A stretch of DNA of 64,000 nucleotides, from NCBI GenBank assembly GCA_032119595.1, contig JAUMBQ010000002.1, positions 12,322 through 76,321 of the forward strand, written 5' to 3'. The DNA is from JAGIBJ01 sp032119595 (lineage in GTDB: Bacteria > Actinomycetota > Thermoleophilia > Solirubrobacterales > Solirubrobacteraceae). Shown here piece by piece: positions 8,482 through 16,077 of this stretch. The notes below the pieces were generated by a model. That model did no database searches. It was given only the letters and a program-made list of their open reading frames with translations, and was not told the DNA's origin. Each line of letters begins with the position of its first letter. Position 1 is the first letter of the stretch. The translations under genes and the position numbers were made by a program.

Positions 8482-9089
8482 TGAGCACGACTGTCACTGC
8501 CGCGGACGTCAAAGAACTCCGCCTGAAGACCGGCGCTGGCCTCATGGAGTGCAAGAAGGCACTTCAGGACGCCGAGGGCGACCAGGAAAAGGCGTTCGAG
8601 AACCTCCGCGCCGCCATGGGCAAGAAGCTCGGCAAGCTCGCTCAGCGCGAGACGTCCGAGGGCCTTATCGGCCAGTACATCCACGCCACCGGCAAGGTCG
8701 GCGTGCTCGTGCAGGTCGAGTGCAACACGGACTTCGTGGCCGGCAACGACATCTTCAAGTCGTTCGTCAGCGACCTCGCGATGCACATCGCTGGTTCCCC
8801 GTCGACGCTGTACGTCTCGGAGAACGACATTCCGGAAGAGCTGCTCGCGAAGGAGCTCGCGTTCCACGTGTCGCAGATCGAGGACAACAAGCCCCTCGAG
8901 ATCCGCGAGAAGATCGCCGAAGGCAAGCTGCGCAAGTGGAAAGAGGAGATTGTTCTCCTCGACCAGACGCACATCAACGTCGACAAGCACGACAACAAGA
9001 CCATCGAGCAGCTTCGTGCCGATGCCTCGACCCGCACGGGCGAGAACATCGTCATCAAGAAGTTCGCGCGCTTCCAGATCGGCGCGTAG
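8481..9089 (+). CDS. tsf: Translation elongation factor Ts
   Basis: 202 aa, the short EF-Ts form. Nucleotide exchange factor for EF-Tu. The UBA-like N-terminus VKELRLKTGAGLMECKKALQ is split here as VKELRLKTGAG and LMECKKAL; VQVECNTDFVA marks the core. GTG start overlaps the last base of the rpsB stop, giving tight coupling. Confidence 0.95.
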   Translation: MSTTVTAADVKELRLKTGAGLMECKKALQDAEGDQEKAFENLRAAMGKKLGKLAQRETSEGLIGQYIHATGKVGVLVQVECNTDFVAGNDIFKSFVSDLAMHIAGSPSTLYVSENDIPEELLAKELAFHVSQIEDNKPLEIREKIAEGKLRKWKEEIVLLDQTHINVDKHDNKTIEQLRADASTRTGENIVIKKFARFQIGA

Positions 9090-9095
9090 CCCAGC

Positions 9096-9851
9096 GTGAG
9101 CGACGCATCCTCGCCTGAGTCCCCGGCTCCAAACGGGCTCGCGTACAAGCGGGTCCTGCTGAAGGTCTCGGGCGAGGCGCTCATGGGCGACCTCGAGCAC
9201 GGCACCGATCCTGCTCGTGTCCTGAGCATCGCCAAGGCGATTGCCACCGTCCACGGGATGGGTCTGGAACTGGCCCTCGTGGTTGGCGCCGGCAACATCT
9301 TCCGCGGCATCTCCGGTGCCGCGAGCGGGATGGACCGCGCGACCGCCGACTACATGGGCATGATCGCGACCGTCCTGAATGCCCTGGCATTCCAAGACGC
9401 GCTCGAGAAGCTCGACGTGCCCACCCGTGTGCAGTCGGCGCTGACCATCAGCGAAGTCGCCGAGCCGTACATCCGTCGGCGGGCGATGCGCCATCTCGAA
9501 AAGGGCCGAGTTGTGATCTTCGCGGCCGGCACCGGAAATCCGTTCTTCACCACGGACACGGCTGCAGCATTGCGTGCAGCTGAGATCCACGCCGACGCCA
9601 TCTTGATGGCGAAAAACGGTGTGGATGGCGTGTTCTCCGCCGATCCCCGCGAGGACCCCGATGCCGAGCTGATCAAGGAGATCAGCCACATGGAGGCCGT
9701 TCAGCGCGGTCTCAAGGTGATGGACGCCACGGCGCTCACCCTGTGCATGGAGAATCGACTCCCGATCCGCGTGTTCAACCTCGACGACGAGCAGAACATC
9801 GAACGGATAGTGTCGGGCCAAGCCCTCGGAACACTGGTGATCACTGAATGA
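9096..9851 (+). CDS. pyrH: UMP kinase
   Basis: 251 aa amino-acid-kinase-fold enzyme that phosphorylates UMP to UDP. N-terminal YKRVLLKVSGEALMG is the phosphate-binding loop; GAGNIFRG, ADYMGMIATVLNA, GTGNPFFTTDTAAALRA and LMAKNGVDGVFSADP are family motifs. GTG start 6 nt after the tsf stop. Its ATGA overlap with frr continues the canonical operon. Confidence 0.95.
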   Translation: MSDASSPESPAPNGLAYKRVLLKVSGEALMGDLEHGTDPARVLSIAKAIATVHGMGLELALVVGAGNIFRGISGAASGMDRATADYMGMIATVLNALAFQDALEKLDVPTRVQSALTISEVAEPYIRRRAMRHLEKGRVVIFAAGTGNPFFTTDTAAALRAAEIHADAILMAKNGVDGVFSADPREDPDAELIKEISHMEAVQRGLKVMDATALTLCMENRLPIRVFNLDDEQNIERIVSGQALGTLVITE

Positions 9852-10414
9852 GCGAAGTCATCGACGCCCTGCTCGCGGATGCCCGCGAGCGTATGACCAA
9901 GACGGTCGAAAACACCCAGAACGAGTTCGGATCCGTCCGAACCGGTCGGGCCAACACGTCGCTCCTGGACCGCGTGGTCGTCGACTACTACGGCGCGCCG
10001 ACTCCGCTGAAGCAGCTCGCAACCTTGGGCGTTCCGGAAGCCCGGGTCCTCTCGGTCGCCCCGTTCGACCAGGCCAGCCTGAAGTCGATCGAGAAGGCCA
10101 TCGTGGACTCCGGTCTCGGCCTCACGCCGAACAACGACGGCAAGGTCGTTCGCATCAACATTCCGGAGCTCAACGAGGAGCGCCGCAAGGACCTCGTGAA
10201 GGTGCTCCGCAAGATCGCCGAAGATGGCCGCATCGCGGTTCGCAACGTCCGCCGCGACATCCTGCACGAGCTCAAGAAGCTCAAGGACGACGGTGAGGTC
10301 GGCGCAGACGACGAGCACCGCGGCGAGGGCGAACTCCAGAAGATCACCGACTCGGCGATCGCCGACCTCGATGGCCGCTTGAAGGCCAAAGAGGAAGAGA
10401 TCCTCGAGGTCTAA
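9848..10414 (+). CDS. frr: Ribosome recycling factor
   Basis: 188 aa, usual length. Splits post-termination ribosomes together with EF-G. The family motif RTGRANTSLLDRVVVDYYG and the three-helix coiled-coil region (NEERRKDLVKVLRKIAEDG) are intact. Start overlaps the pyrH stop by 4 nt. Confidence 0.96.
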   Translation: MSEVIDALLADARERMTKTVENTQNEFGSVRTGRANTSLLDRVVVDYYGAPTPLKQLATLGVPEARVLSVAPFDQASLKSIEKAIVDSGLGLTPNNDGKVVRINIPELNEERRKDLVKVLRKIAEDGRIAVRNVRRDILHELKKLKDDGEVGADDEHRGEGELQKITDSAIADLDGRLKAKEEEILEV

Positions 10415-10420
10415 CGCCCA

Positions 10421-11098
10421 GTGAGCGGCGACGCACCGCGCAACGTCGCGATCATCACGGACGGCAACGGGCGGTGGGCCTCCCAGCGAGGGCTGCCGCC
10501 CATCGCTGGCCACAGTGCCGGTGCCGACGTGGTGCGCGAGCGCATGAAGGACGCCGTCAGGCTCGGCGTCAAGCAGTTGACGGTGTACTCGTTCTCCACC
10601 GAGAACTGGACGCGTCCGGCCGACGAGGTCGAAGGCCTCCTGCGCCTGTTCGCCGATCGCCTGGTGGATGAGGTTCCGGAGATGATCGACAGCGGTATCC
10701 GCCTGCGGTTCGTCGGCTCCCGCGAGGGAGTACCGCAGAAGCTCCTGGACCGCATGGACACGGCCGAGGCCGCGACCGAGCAGGGCGACCTCATGGACCT
10801 CTTCGTCGCGTTCAACTATGGCTCGCGCGACGAGATCCTCCGTGCTGCGGAGCGCTACGAGGGTGGGGGCGAGGACGCGTTCCGCAAACTCCTCTACGTT
10901 CCGGACCTCGAAGATCCCGATCTCCTCATCCGTACGAGCGGTGAGCAGCGGCTCAGTAACTACCTCCTGTGGCAGTGCGCGTACTCTGAGTTCGTGTTCC
11001 GCGACGAGCTCTGGCCGGACTTCACCCGCGAGGCACTCGTGGAGTGCATCGCGGAGTACAGCCGCCGTCAGCGACGCTTCGGCGGGCGAGTCGCATGA
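10421..11098 (+). CDS. uppS: Isoprenyl (undecaprenyl) diphosphate synthase
   Basis: 225 aa cis-prenyltransferase making the lipid carrier for cell-wall synthesis. The signature usually reads MDGNGRWA; here it is TDGNGRWA with the catalytic Asp retained. VYSFSTENWTRP and, near the C-terminus, LLIRTSGEQRLSNYLLWQ are intact. GTG start 6 nt after frr; ends in an ATGA overlap with cdsA. The order frr-uppS-cdsA-dxr-rseP is the classic envelope run. Confidence 0.95.
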   Translation: MSGDAPRNVAIITDGNGRWASQRGLPPIAGHSAGADVVRERMKDAVRLGVKQLTVYSFSTENWTRPADEVEGLLRLFADRLVDEVPEMIDSGIRLRFVGSREGVPQKLLDRMDTAEAATEQGDLMDLFVAFNYGSRDEILRAAERYEGGGEDAFRKLLYVPDLEDPDLLIRTSGEQRLSNYLLWQCAYSEFVFRDELWPDFTREALVECIAEYSRRQRRFGGRVA

Positions 11099-11985
11099 GC
11101 GGCACGCCCCGTAGCGGTCGGCCCCCGCGTCCGTCACGGCAGCGCACCGACGAACCCCGCAGTGCTGCTGCGCGTGATTCCTTCGAGAAGACTGATCGTG
11201 GCCGCTCAGAGCTGATGGCTCGCATCGCGGTCGCCGTTCCGGCGCTCGCATTCGCCCTTCTGATCGTCGGCCTCGGCGGCTGGTGGTTCGCCGCTGGTGC
11301 TGCTGCGCTCGCGATCGTCTGCGCGCACGAGTTCTTCCGCATGTACGAGCCGATCCATCCGGTCCGCATCGGCGGATTCCTCGGGATCATCGCGCTCTGT
11401 ATCGCGGCCCACACGGGCGGACGGGAACACCTGTCGCTCGTCGTGGTCATCACCTTCTTGATTGTGTTCCTGCTGTCGTTCGCGCAGGTCAAGACCACCG
11501 CCGTTGGCGTGGCCATGACGATCTTCGCCGTCACCTGGATTGGTCTCGGCGTGGCCCACGCGATCATGCTTCGCGATCTCGACAACGGCGCCGACGTGCT
11601 GATCGACGTCCTCGCGGGCACCTTCATCGGCGACACCGCCGCTTACCTGGGCGGACGGGCGGTCGGTCGCACCAAGCTTTCACCGGCCATCTCGCCGAAC
11701 AAGACCGTCGAAGGCCTGTTGATCGGCATCGCCGCGGCGATCTTCGCCGTGTGGGTTGCCGGCCTCTACCAGGACTGGATGACGGGGTGGGACTCGCTCA
11801 TTCTCGGCGTCGTCGTCGCGTTGGTGTCGCCGATCGGCGATCTCTTTGAGTCGTATTTCAAGCGCGAGGCGCAGACGAAGGACACCGGCACACTGTTCGG
11901 CGCCCACGGCGGCGCCCTCGACCGCCTCGACGCGGTGCTGTTCACCACCGTCGCCGGGTACTACACCTGGCTCTGGCTGCGATGA
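11095..11985 (+). CDS. cdsA: Phosphatidate cytidylyltransferase
   Basis: 296 aa polytopic membrane enzyme making CDP-diacylglycerol from CTP and phosphatidic acid. An unusually charged, Arg/Pro-rich cytoplasmic N-terminus of about 40 residues precedes about seven hydrophobic segments. The C-terminal CdsA signature is present as SPNKTVEGLLIGI and, later, SPIGDLFESYFKREAQTKD with GGALDRLDAVLF. The start in the uppS stop (ATGA) was chosen because it keeps spacing with the operon. The ATG at 11215 (LMARIAVAV) is a possible shorter start. Confidence 0.92.
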   Translation: MSGTPRSGRPPRPSRQRTDEPRSAAARDSFEKTDRGRSELMARIAVAVPALAFALLIVGLGGWWFAAGAAALAIVCAHEFFRMYEPIHPVRIGGFLGIIALCIAAHTGGREHLSLVVVITFLIVFLLSFAQVKTTAVGVAMTIFAVTWIGLGVAHAIMLRDLDNGADVLIDVLAGTFIGDTAAYLGGRAVGRTKLSPAISPNKTVEGLLIGIAAAIFAVWVAGLYQDWMTGWDSLILGVVVALVSPIGDLFESYFKREAQTKDTGTLFGAHGGALDRLDAVLFTTVAGYYTWLWLR

Positions 11986-13145
11986 GCATCGCGGCGGAGC
12001 GCGTCGTCGTCCTCGGCTGCTCCGGATCGATCGGCACCCAGGCCGCCGACGTCCTGGAGCGCTCGGACGTGATGGCCTGCGAGGGCCTCGCTGCCGGACG
12101 GGACTGGAAAGAGACGGTCGGCCAGGCCGAGCGCCTCGGGGTCGGCCGGATTGCCCTCGCCGACCGCGATGCCGCTGAGGCCGCGCGCGCCCACTTCTCC
12201 GGCGAGGTGCTGTCCGGCCCGGACGGCGTCCTGGAACTCGCGATCAGCTCGGGTGCCGATCTCGTCCTCAATGCGATCGTCGGCGCGGCGGGACTCGGCT
12301 CGACGCTCGCGGCCCTCGGCGAGGGCATCGATGTGGCCCTGGCCAACAAGGAATCCCTGGTCGTCGGCGGCGCGCTGGTCACCGGACTCGCCGAAGCGAC
12401 CGGCGCGCGGCTCTGGCCCGTGGACTCCGAACACAGCGCGCTCGCACAGCTTCTGAGCGCCACCAGCCCCGGTGAAGTGAAGCGCTTGGTGGTCACCGCG
12501 TCCGGCGGGCCATTCCGGGAGTGGGGTGCTGAGGCGATGCGCAGCGCTACCGTCGAGCAGGCGCTGGCTCATCCCACCTGGCGGATGGGCGGCAAGATCA
12601 CGATCGACTCCGCAACGATGATGAACAAGGGCCTCGAGCTCATCGAGGCGCACCACCTCTTCGACATTCCGATGGACCAGATCGACGTGCTCGTGCACCC
12701 GCAGTCGATCATCCACGGCATGGTCACGCTCGTTGACGGAGCCCAGCTCGCGCACCTCGGTCACCCCGACATGCGCGTGCCGATCTCTTGGGCCTTGCAC
12801 CGCGGCACGAGTGCGGCGCTCCCGAGCCGGCCACTTGACCTCGCCGAGGTCGGCCAGCTGACGTTCGAAGCGCCCGACGAGGAACGCTTCCCTTGCTTGC
12901 GTCTCGCTCGCGAAGCGATGGCGACCGGCGGCGGCGCGCCCTGCGTGCTCAACGCCGCCAACGAAGTCGCGGTCTACGCGTTCTTGGAGGGCCGGCTGCC
13001 GTTCGGCGGGATCGCCGAGGTCGTCGAGACGACGCTGGAGCGGGAGGGCGAAGTCCCCGTGCATCACGCCTCGCAGCTCCTGGAGATCGACCGCGCCGCG
13101 CGCGCGACCGCCGGAGCCGTCGTCGACCGGATGGTCGCCGCGTGA
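11982..13145 (+). CDS. dxr: 1-deoxy-D-xylulose 5-phosphate reductoisomerase
   Basis: 387 aa, second step of the MEP isoprenoid pathway. NADPH-binding start VVVLGCSGSIGTQAADVL; LANKESLVVGG, PVDSEHSAL, MGGKITIDSATMMNKGLE and HPQSIIHGMV are the metal- and substrate-binding segments. Together with ispG (22094) in the same window this shows the MEP route. ATGA-coupled to cdsA and GTGA-coupled to rseP. Confidence 0.95.
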   Translation: MSIAAERVVVLGCSGSIGTQAADVLERSDVMACEGLAAGRDWKETVGQAERLGVGRIALADRDAAEAARAHFSGEVLSGPDGVLELAISSGADLVLNAIVGAAGLGSTLAALGEGIDVALANKESLVVGGALVTGLAEATGARLWPVDSEHSALAQLLSATSPGEVKRLVVTASGGPFREWGAEAMRSATVEQALAHPTWRMGGKITIDSATMMNKGLELIEAHHLFDIPMDQIDVLVHPQSIIHGMVTLVDGAQLAHLGHPDMRVPISWALHRGTSAALPSRPLDLAEVGQLTFEAPDEERFPCLRLAREAMATGGGAPCVLNAANEVAVYAFLEGRLPFGGIAEVVETTLEREGEVPVHHASQLLEIDRAARATAGAVVDRMVAA

Positions 13146-14347
13146 GTTGGCTCCTCGCGTTCCTCGGGTTCGCGCTCCTCATCATCTTCCACGAGATGGG
13201 CCACTTCTTCGCGGCCAAGGCCGTCGGCATGAGGGTCGAGAAGTTCTTCCTGTTCTTCGGCAAGCCGCTCTGGAGCATCAAACGGGGCGAGACGACGTAC
13301 GGCGTCGCGATGATCCCGCTCGGCGGTTACGTGAAGATCACCGGCATGAGCCCGGACGAGGCTCGCGAACTCCCCGAGGATCTCTACCAGCGGTCGTATG
13401 CCGGGTCCAAGGTGTGGAAGCGGATCGTCGTGATCATCGCCGGCCCACTCGTGAACGTGGTCATTGCGTTCGTTCTCCTCGCTGGGGTGTTCTGGGCCGA
13501 TGGGCGTCCGGTACCGGGCGTCGCGGTGGCGCAGGTCGAAGCCGGCAAGGCCGCCGCCGGCGTCCTGCGCGAGGGCGACCAGATCATCAGTGTCACCTCC
13601 AAGACCATTGGCACGGGAGCGGACGCCGTCGCCGGGAAGACCGTTCAAGGGCAGGCTCCTGGGCTGACGGGCCAGCAGATGTCGGACCGGATCACCGGGA
13701 TCGTGGGCCTGATCTCCACCGGAGCGTGCGGTGCCAAGCCGCTCGGCACGAAGGACGCCAACGGATCGGCGCAGTTCGCGAAATGCGCCGCGTCGCAACC
13801 CGTCGACGTCATCATCGCCCGCGACGGTCAGCGCGAAACGGTCCAGCTGACCCCGCAGTACGACGACAAGCTGAAGCGGTATCGCCTGGGCCTCTCGTTC
13901 GACAACAACGGGGTCAAGGAATCCATCGGGCTTGGGACGGCCTCGGTCGAGTCGGTCGACCGCATGTGGTTCGTGACCACGGCCACCGTCAAGGCGATGG
14001 TCAAAGTGGTCTATGACTCGCAAGCGCGCAAAGAGGTCTCCAGCGTGGTCGGCGGATATGAGACGACGCGGCAATCGTTCGAGATCGACACGGTGCAGGC
14101 CATCATGGTGCTCGCGTTGATCTCGCTGTCGCTGGCGATCATCAACCTGTTCCCGTTCCTGCCGCTCGACGGCGGCCACATCTTCTGGTCGATCGTGGAG
14201 AAGATCCGCGGCGGCAGGCCGGTGTCGACGGCGGTGCTGGAGCGCGCAAGCATCGTGGGCTTCGTGCTCGTGATCATGCTGTTCTCCATCGGCCTGTCCA
14301 ACGACATCGGCCGAATCTCCAGCGGCGAAGGCTTCGGCGTTCGCTAA
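13142..14347 (+). CDS. rseP: Site-2 intramembrane metalloprotease RseP/RasP (M50)
   Basis: 401 aa. Zinc protease cleaving transmembrane segments of anti-sigma factors or signal peptide remnants. HEMGH at residues 17-21 binds zinc; NLFPFLPLDGGHIFW near the C-terminus supplies the third ligand. A PDZ-like region (about 120-240) lies between the transmembrane segments and holds a longer loop than usual, with an inserted stretch around GLISTGACGAKPLG. GTG start overlaps the dxr stop; longer in-frame starts inside dxr give no family sequence. Membrane-tethered regulators such as the one at 34009-35025 are conceivable substrates (inference). Confidence 0.93.
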   Translation: MSWLLAFLGFALLIIFHEMGHFFAAKAVGMRVEKFFLFFGKPLWSIKRGETTYGVAMIPLGGYVKITGMSPDEARELPEDLYQRSYAGSKVWKRIVVIIAGPLVNVVIAFVLLAGVFWADGRPVPGVAVAQVEAGKAAAGVLREGDQIISVTSKTIGTGADAVAGKTVQGQAPGLTGQQMSDRITGIVGLISTGACGAKPLGTKDANGSAQFAKCAASQPVDVIIARDGQRETVQLTPQYDDKLKRYRLGLSFDNNGVKESIGLGTASVESVDRMWFVTTATVKAMVKVVYDSQARKEVSSVVGGYETTRQSFEIDTVQAIMVLALISLSLAIINLFPFLPLDGGHIFWSIVEKIRGGRPVSTAVLERASIVGFVLVIMLFSIGLSNDIGRISSGEGFGVR

Positions 14348-14452
14348 CGCCGTCGGCCCGCGGTCGCCGCTCGACGGCTGCTGGCTGCAGCGCCCACACC
14401 CTGGCTGAGGGCGATCAGACGGGTTTTGGCGGGTTGCCGCTGCTCGAACCGG

Positions 14453-14458
14453 TAGGTT
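14453..14458 (+). promoter_or_regulatory. -10 box of the ion channel gene (leaderless type)
   Basis: TAGGTT ends 8 nt before ATG 14467. No SD is present. Confidence 0.55.
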
Positions 14459-14466
14459 CGGCGTCG

Positions 14467-15354
14467 ATGTACCACGTGCACGGAACCCACGTCGTCCCCG
14501 GGATGACGGATGAGCAGGCCCGCAAGGCGAAGAAGTGGGAGATCCCGGCGACCGTCGTGTCGCTCCTCGTGATCCCATACCTGCTGATCGCGTTCTACGC
14601 CAAGAGCGGTACGGCCGACACCCTTTCAGAGGTGCTCTACGCGATTATCTGGGGCTTCTTCCTGATCGAGATGATCGCCATGCTCCGGCTCGCGCCGGAC
14701 AACTGGGCTTGGGCCCGGCGCAACACACTCGACATCGCGATCCTCGTCGCGGCCTCGCCGGTCACGCTCGCGTACGGCTCCGAGCATGTCGAGGTGCTTC
14801 AGGTGCTCTGGCTGCTGCGCATCCTCGACCTCATGCCGGTCATTCACCATCACCTCTTCCGGATCACGGTGATCCGCTTCGCGTTCATCCTCTGGGCGCT
14901 TGTGATCTTCGGCGGCGGGCTGGCGTACGCGCGCCTGGAGGACGGGCAGGAAACGGTCCCGAACCTCCTCGAAGCGATCTACTGGGCGAACACGACGGTC
15001 TCAACGGTCGGGTACGGCGACTGGCTTCCGCACACGACCGAGACCATGTTGCTCGCGATTCCGATGCAGGCGATGGGTGTCGTGCTCGGGGCCATCCTCG
15101 TCGCGGGCATCCTGCCGATGTTCGACAAGGAGTTCGCGGAGGGGTTCACCGATCGTGTCTCCGAAGCGGTGAGCAGAATTGCGGGCGACGTCGCCGACAT
15201 CGAGGCCGACATCGACGAGATCGCGCACGGCGAACGGTCGCAGGACCGGGTCCTGGCCCAGATCGCGCGCGACCTCGCCGAACTCAAGCGCCATGCGGTG
15301 CCACCGCCGCCGGAAGACGACGGCACTGATCCCGTCGCTGGCCACCCCTCGTAG
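14467..15354 (+). CDS. Voltage-gated-like potassium channel
   Basis: 295 aa. Cytoplasmic N-terminus, then about five or six hydrophobic segments. The pore helix and potassium selectivity filter TVGYGD are at about residues 180-185 (WANTTVSTVGYGDWLP), followed by the inner helix. The segment before the pore has the LLRILDL pattern of voltage-sensor-like S4 regions but few positive charges. The cytoplasmic C-terminus (about 220-290) has heptad-like spacing and could be a coiled coil for tetramer assembly. I saw no RCK/TrkA domain. The TAG stop forms the start of the next -10 box. Confidence 0.88.
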   Translation: MYHVHGTHVVPGMTDEQARKAKKWEIPATVVSLLVIPYLLIAFYAKSGTADTLSEVLYAIIWGFFLIEMIAMLRLAPDNWAWARRNTLDIAILVAASPVTLAYGSEHVEVLQVLWLLRILDLMPVIHHHLFRITVIRFAFILWALVIFGGGLAYARLEDGQETVPNLLEAIYWANTTVSTVGYGDWLPHTTETMLLAIPMQAMGVVLGAILVAGILPMFDKEFAEGFTDRVSEAVSRIAGDVADIEADIDEIAHGERSQDRVLAQIARDLAELKRHAVPPPPEDDGTDPVAGHPS

Positions 15355-15357
15355 CCT
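15352..15357 (+). promoter_or_regulatory. -10 box overlapping the channel stop codon
   Basis: TAGCCT uses the channel gene's TAG stop as its first half and ends 7 nt before GTG 15365. Confidence 0.5.
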
Positions 15358-15364
15358 TGCTCGC

Positions 15365-15403
15365 GTGAGCGAGTACCCCCACCCGATGCTGTCCTCCCGA
15401 TGA
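15365..15403 (+). CDS. Candidate 12-codon leader peptide coupled to the HAD gene
   Basis: GTG 15365 opens a frame of 12 codons ending in TGA, and that stop overlaps the ATG of the HAD gene (ATGA). A -10 box 7 nt upstream would make it the first codon of a leaderless mRNA. It may serve only to load ribosomes for the next gene. No function for the peptide is claimed. Confidence 0.4.
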   Translation: MSEYPHPMLSSR

Positions 15404-16077
15404 GCGGCGCTCAGCCGGTCGCGGTGTTCGACATGGATGGCGTCCTCCTTCACGGCGACGCGTTCGGAGCATTCGTGCGCCATCGGCTTCGGCGCTCCCC
15501 GGCCCACCTGGCGGCGGTCGCGGGCGCCTGGCCGTGGCTAGCGGGTCCGATCCTGCTGCGCCGCACGCGGAAGATCGGCGTGCGAGAGCTACTGCGCATC
15601 GCGCTGGCCGGCCTTGACGATGCGGGATACGACCGCGCGGCCCGCGCCTTTGCGGTCCGCCTCGGCGCCCGTGTCGACCGCGTGGTCCATCAAGCGATCA
15701 GCGAGGTCCGTCTCCTCCAAGCGGCCGGTCATCTCGTCGTGGTGGCGACAGCTTGTGAGGAGCGCCTTGCCCGGGCCTACCTCGACGCCATCGGACTGGC
15801 CGATGTCGCCGTCGTTGGATCGGTGATCGAGTTCCGTCGCGCGGGGATGCGGGTGCGACGGCACAACCATGGGGTGCAGAAGATCGAAGCACTGGCCGAG
15901 CTCGGGATCATGGCCCCGTGGGCGCACGCGTTCACCGATGCCCTCAGTGATCTCCCGCTGCTTCGCGGCGCCGAGCGACCGGTACTCGTGAACCCCGACG
16001 GCTGGCTCCGTGGCCGGGTGACGCGAAGCCTCGGGCGCGAGGCGGACGAGGTCGTCTGGCTCGATCCTCCGGGTTAG
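15400..16077 (+). CDS. HAD-superfamily hydrolase (SerB/IB-like)
   Basis: 225 aa. Motif I FDMDGVLLHGD holds both catalytic Asp residues; motif II is VATACE (Thr in place of the more usual Ser/Thr context); the motif III Lys is probably in HGVQKIEAL; motif IV is TDALSDLPLL. The cap inserted after motif I and the overall layout resemble the HAD-IB phosphatases (phosphoserine phosphatase-like, also seen fused to acyltransferases). Substrate unknown. Start overlaps the stop of a 12-codon mini-ORF. The 3' end overlaps the convergent acyl-CoA dehydrogenase gene by 4 nt. Confidence 0.85.
   Translation: MSGAQPVAVFDMDGVLLHGDAFGAFVRHRLRRSPAHLAAVAGAWPWLAGPILLRRTRKIGVRELLRIALAGLDDAGYDRAARAFAVRLGARVDRVVHQAISEVRLLQAAGHLVVVATACEERLARAYLDAIGLADVAVVGSVIEFRRAGMRVRRHNHGVQKIEALAELGIMAPWAHAFTDALSDLPLLRGAERPVLVNPDGWLRGRVTRSLGREADEVVWLDPPG

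Noticed and set aside
7560..9821. Long minus-strand open frame (about 750 codons) across rpsB, tsf and pyrH
   Set aside because: It is the antisense shadow of three certain plus-strand genes; the open frame results from high GC and the Ala-rich S2 tail.
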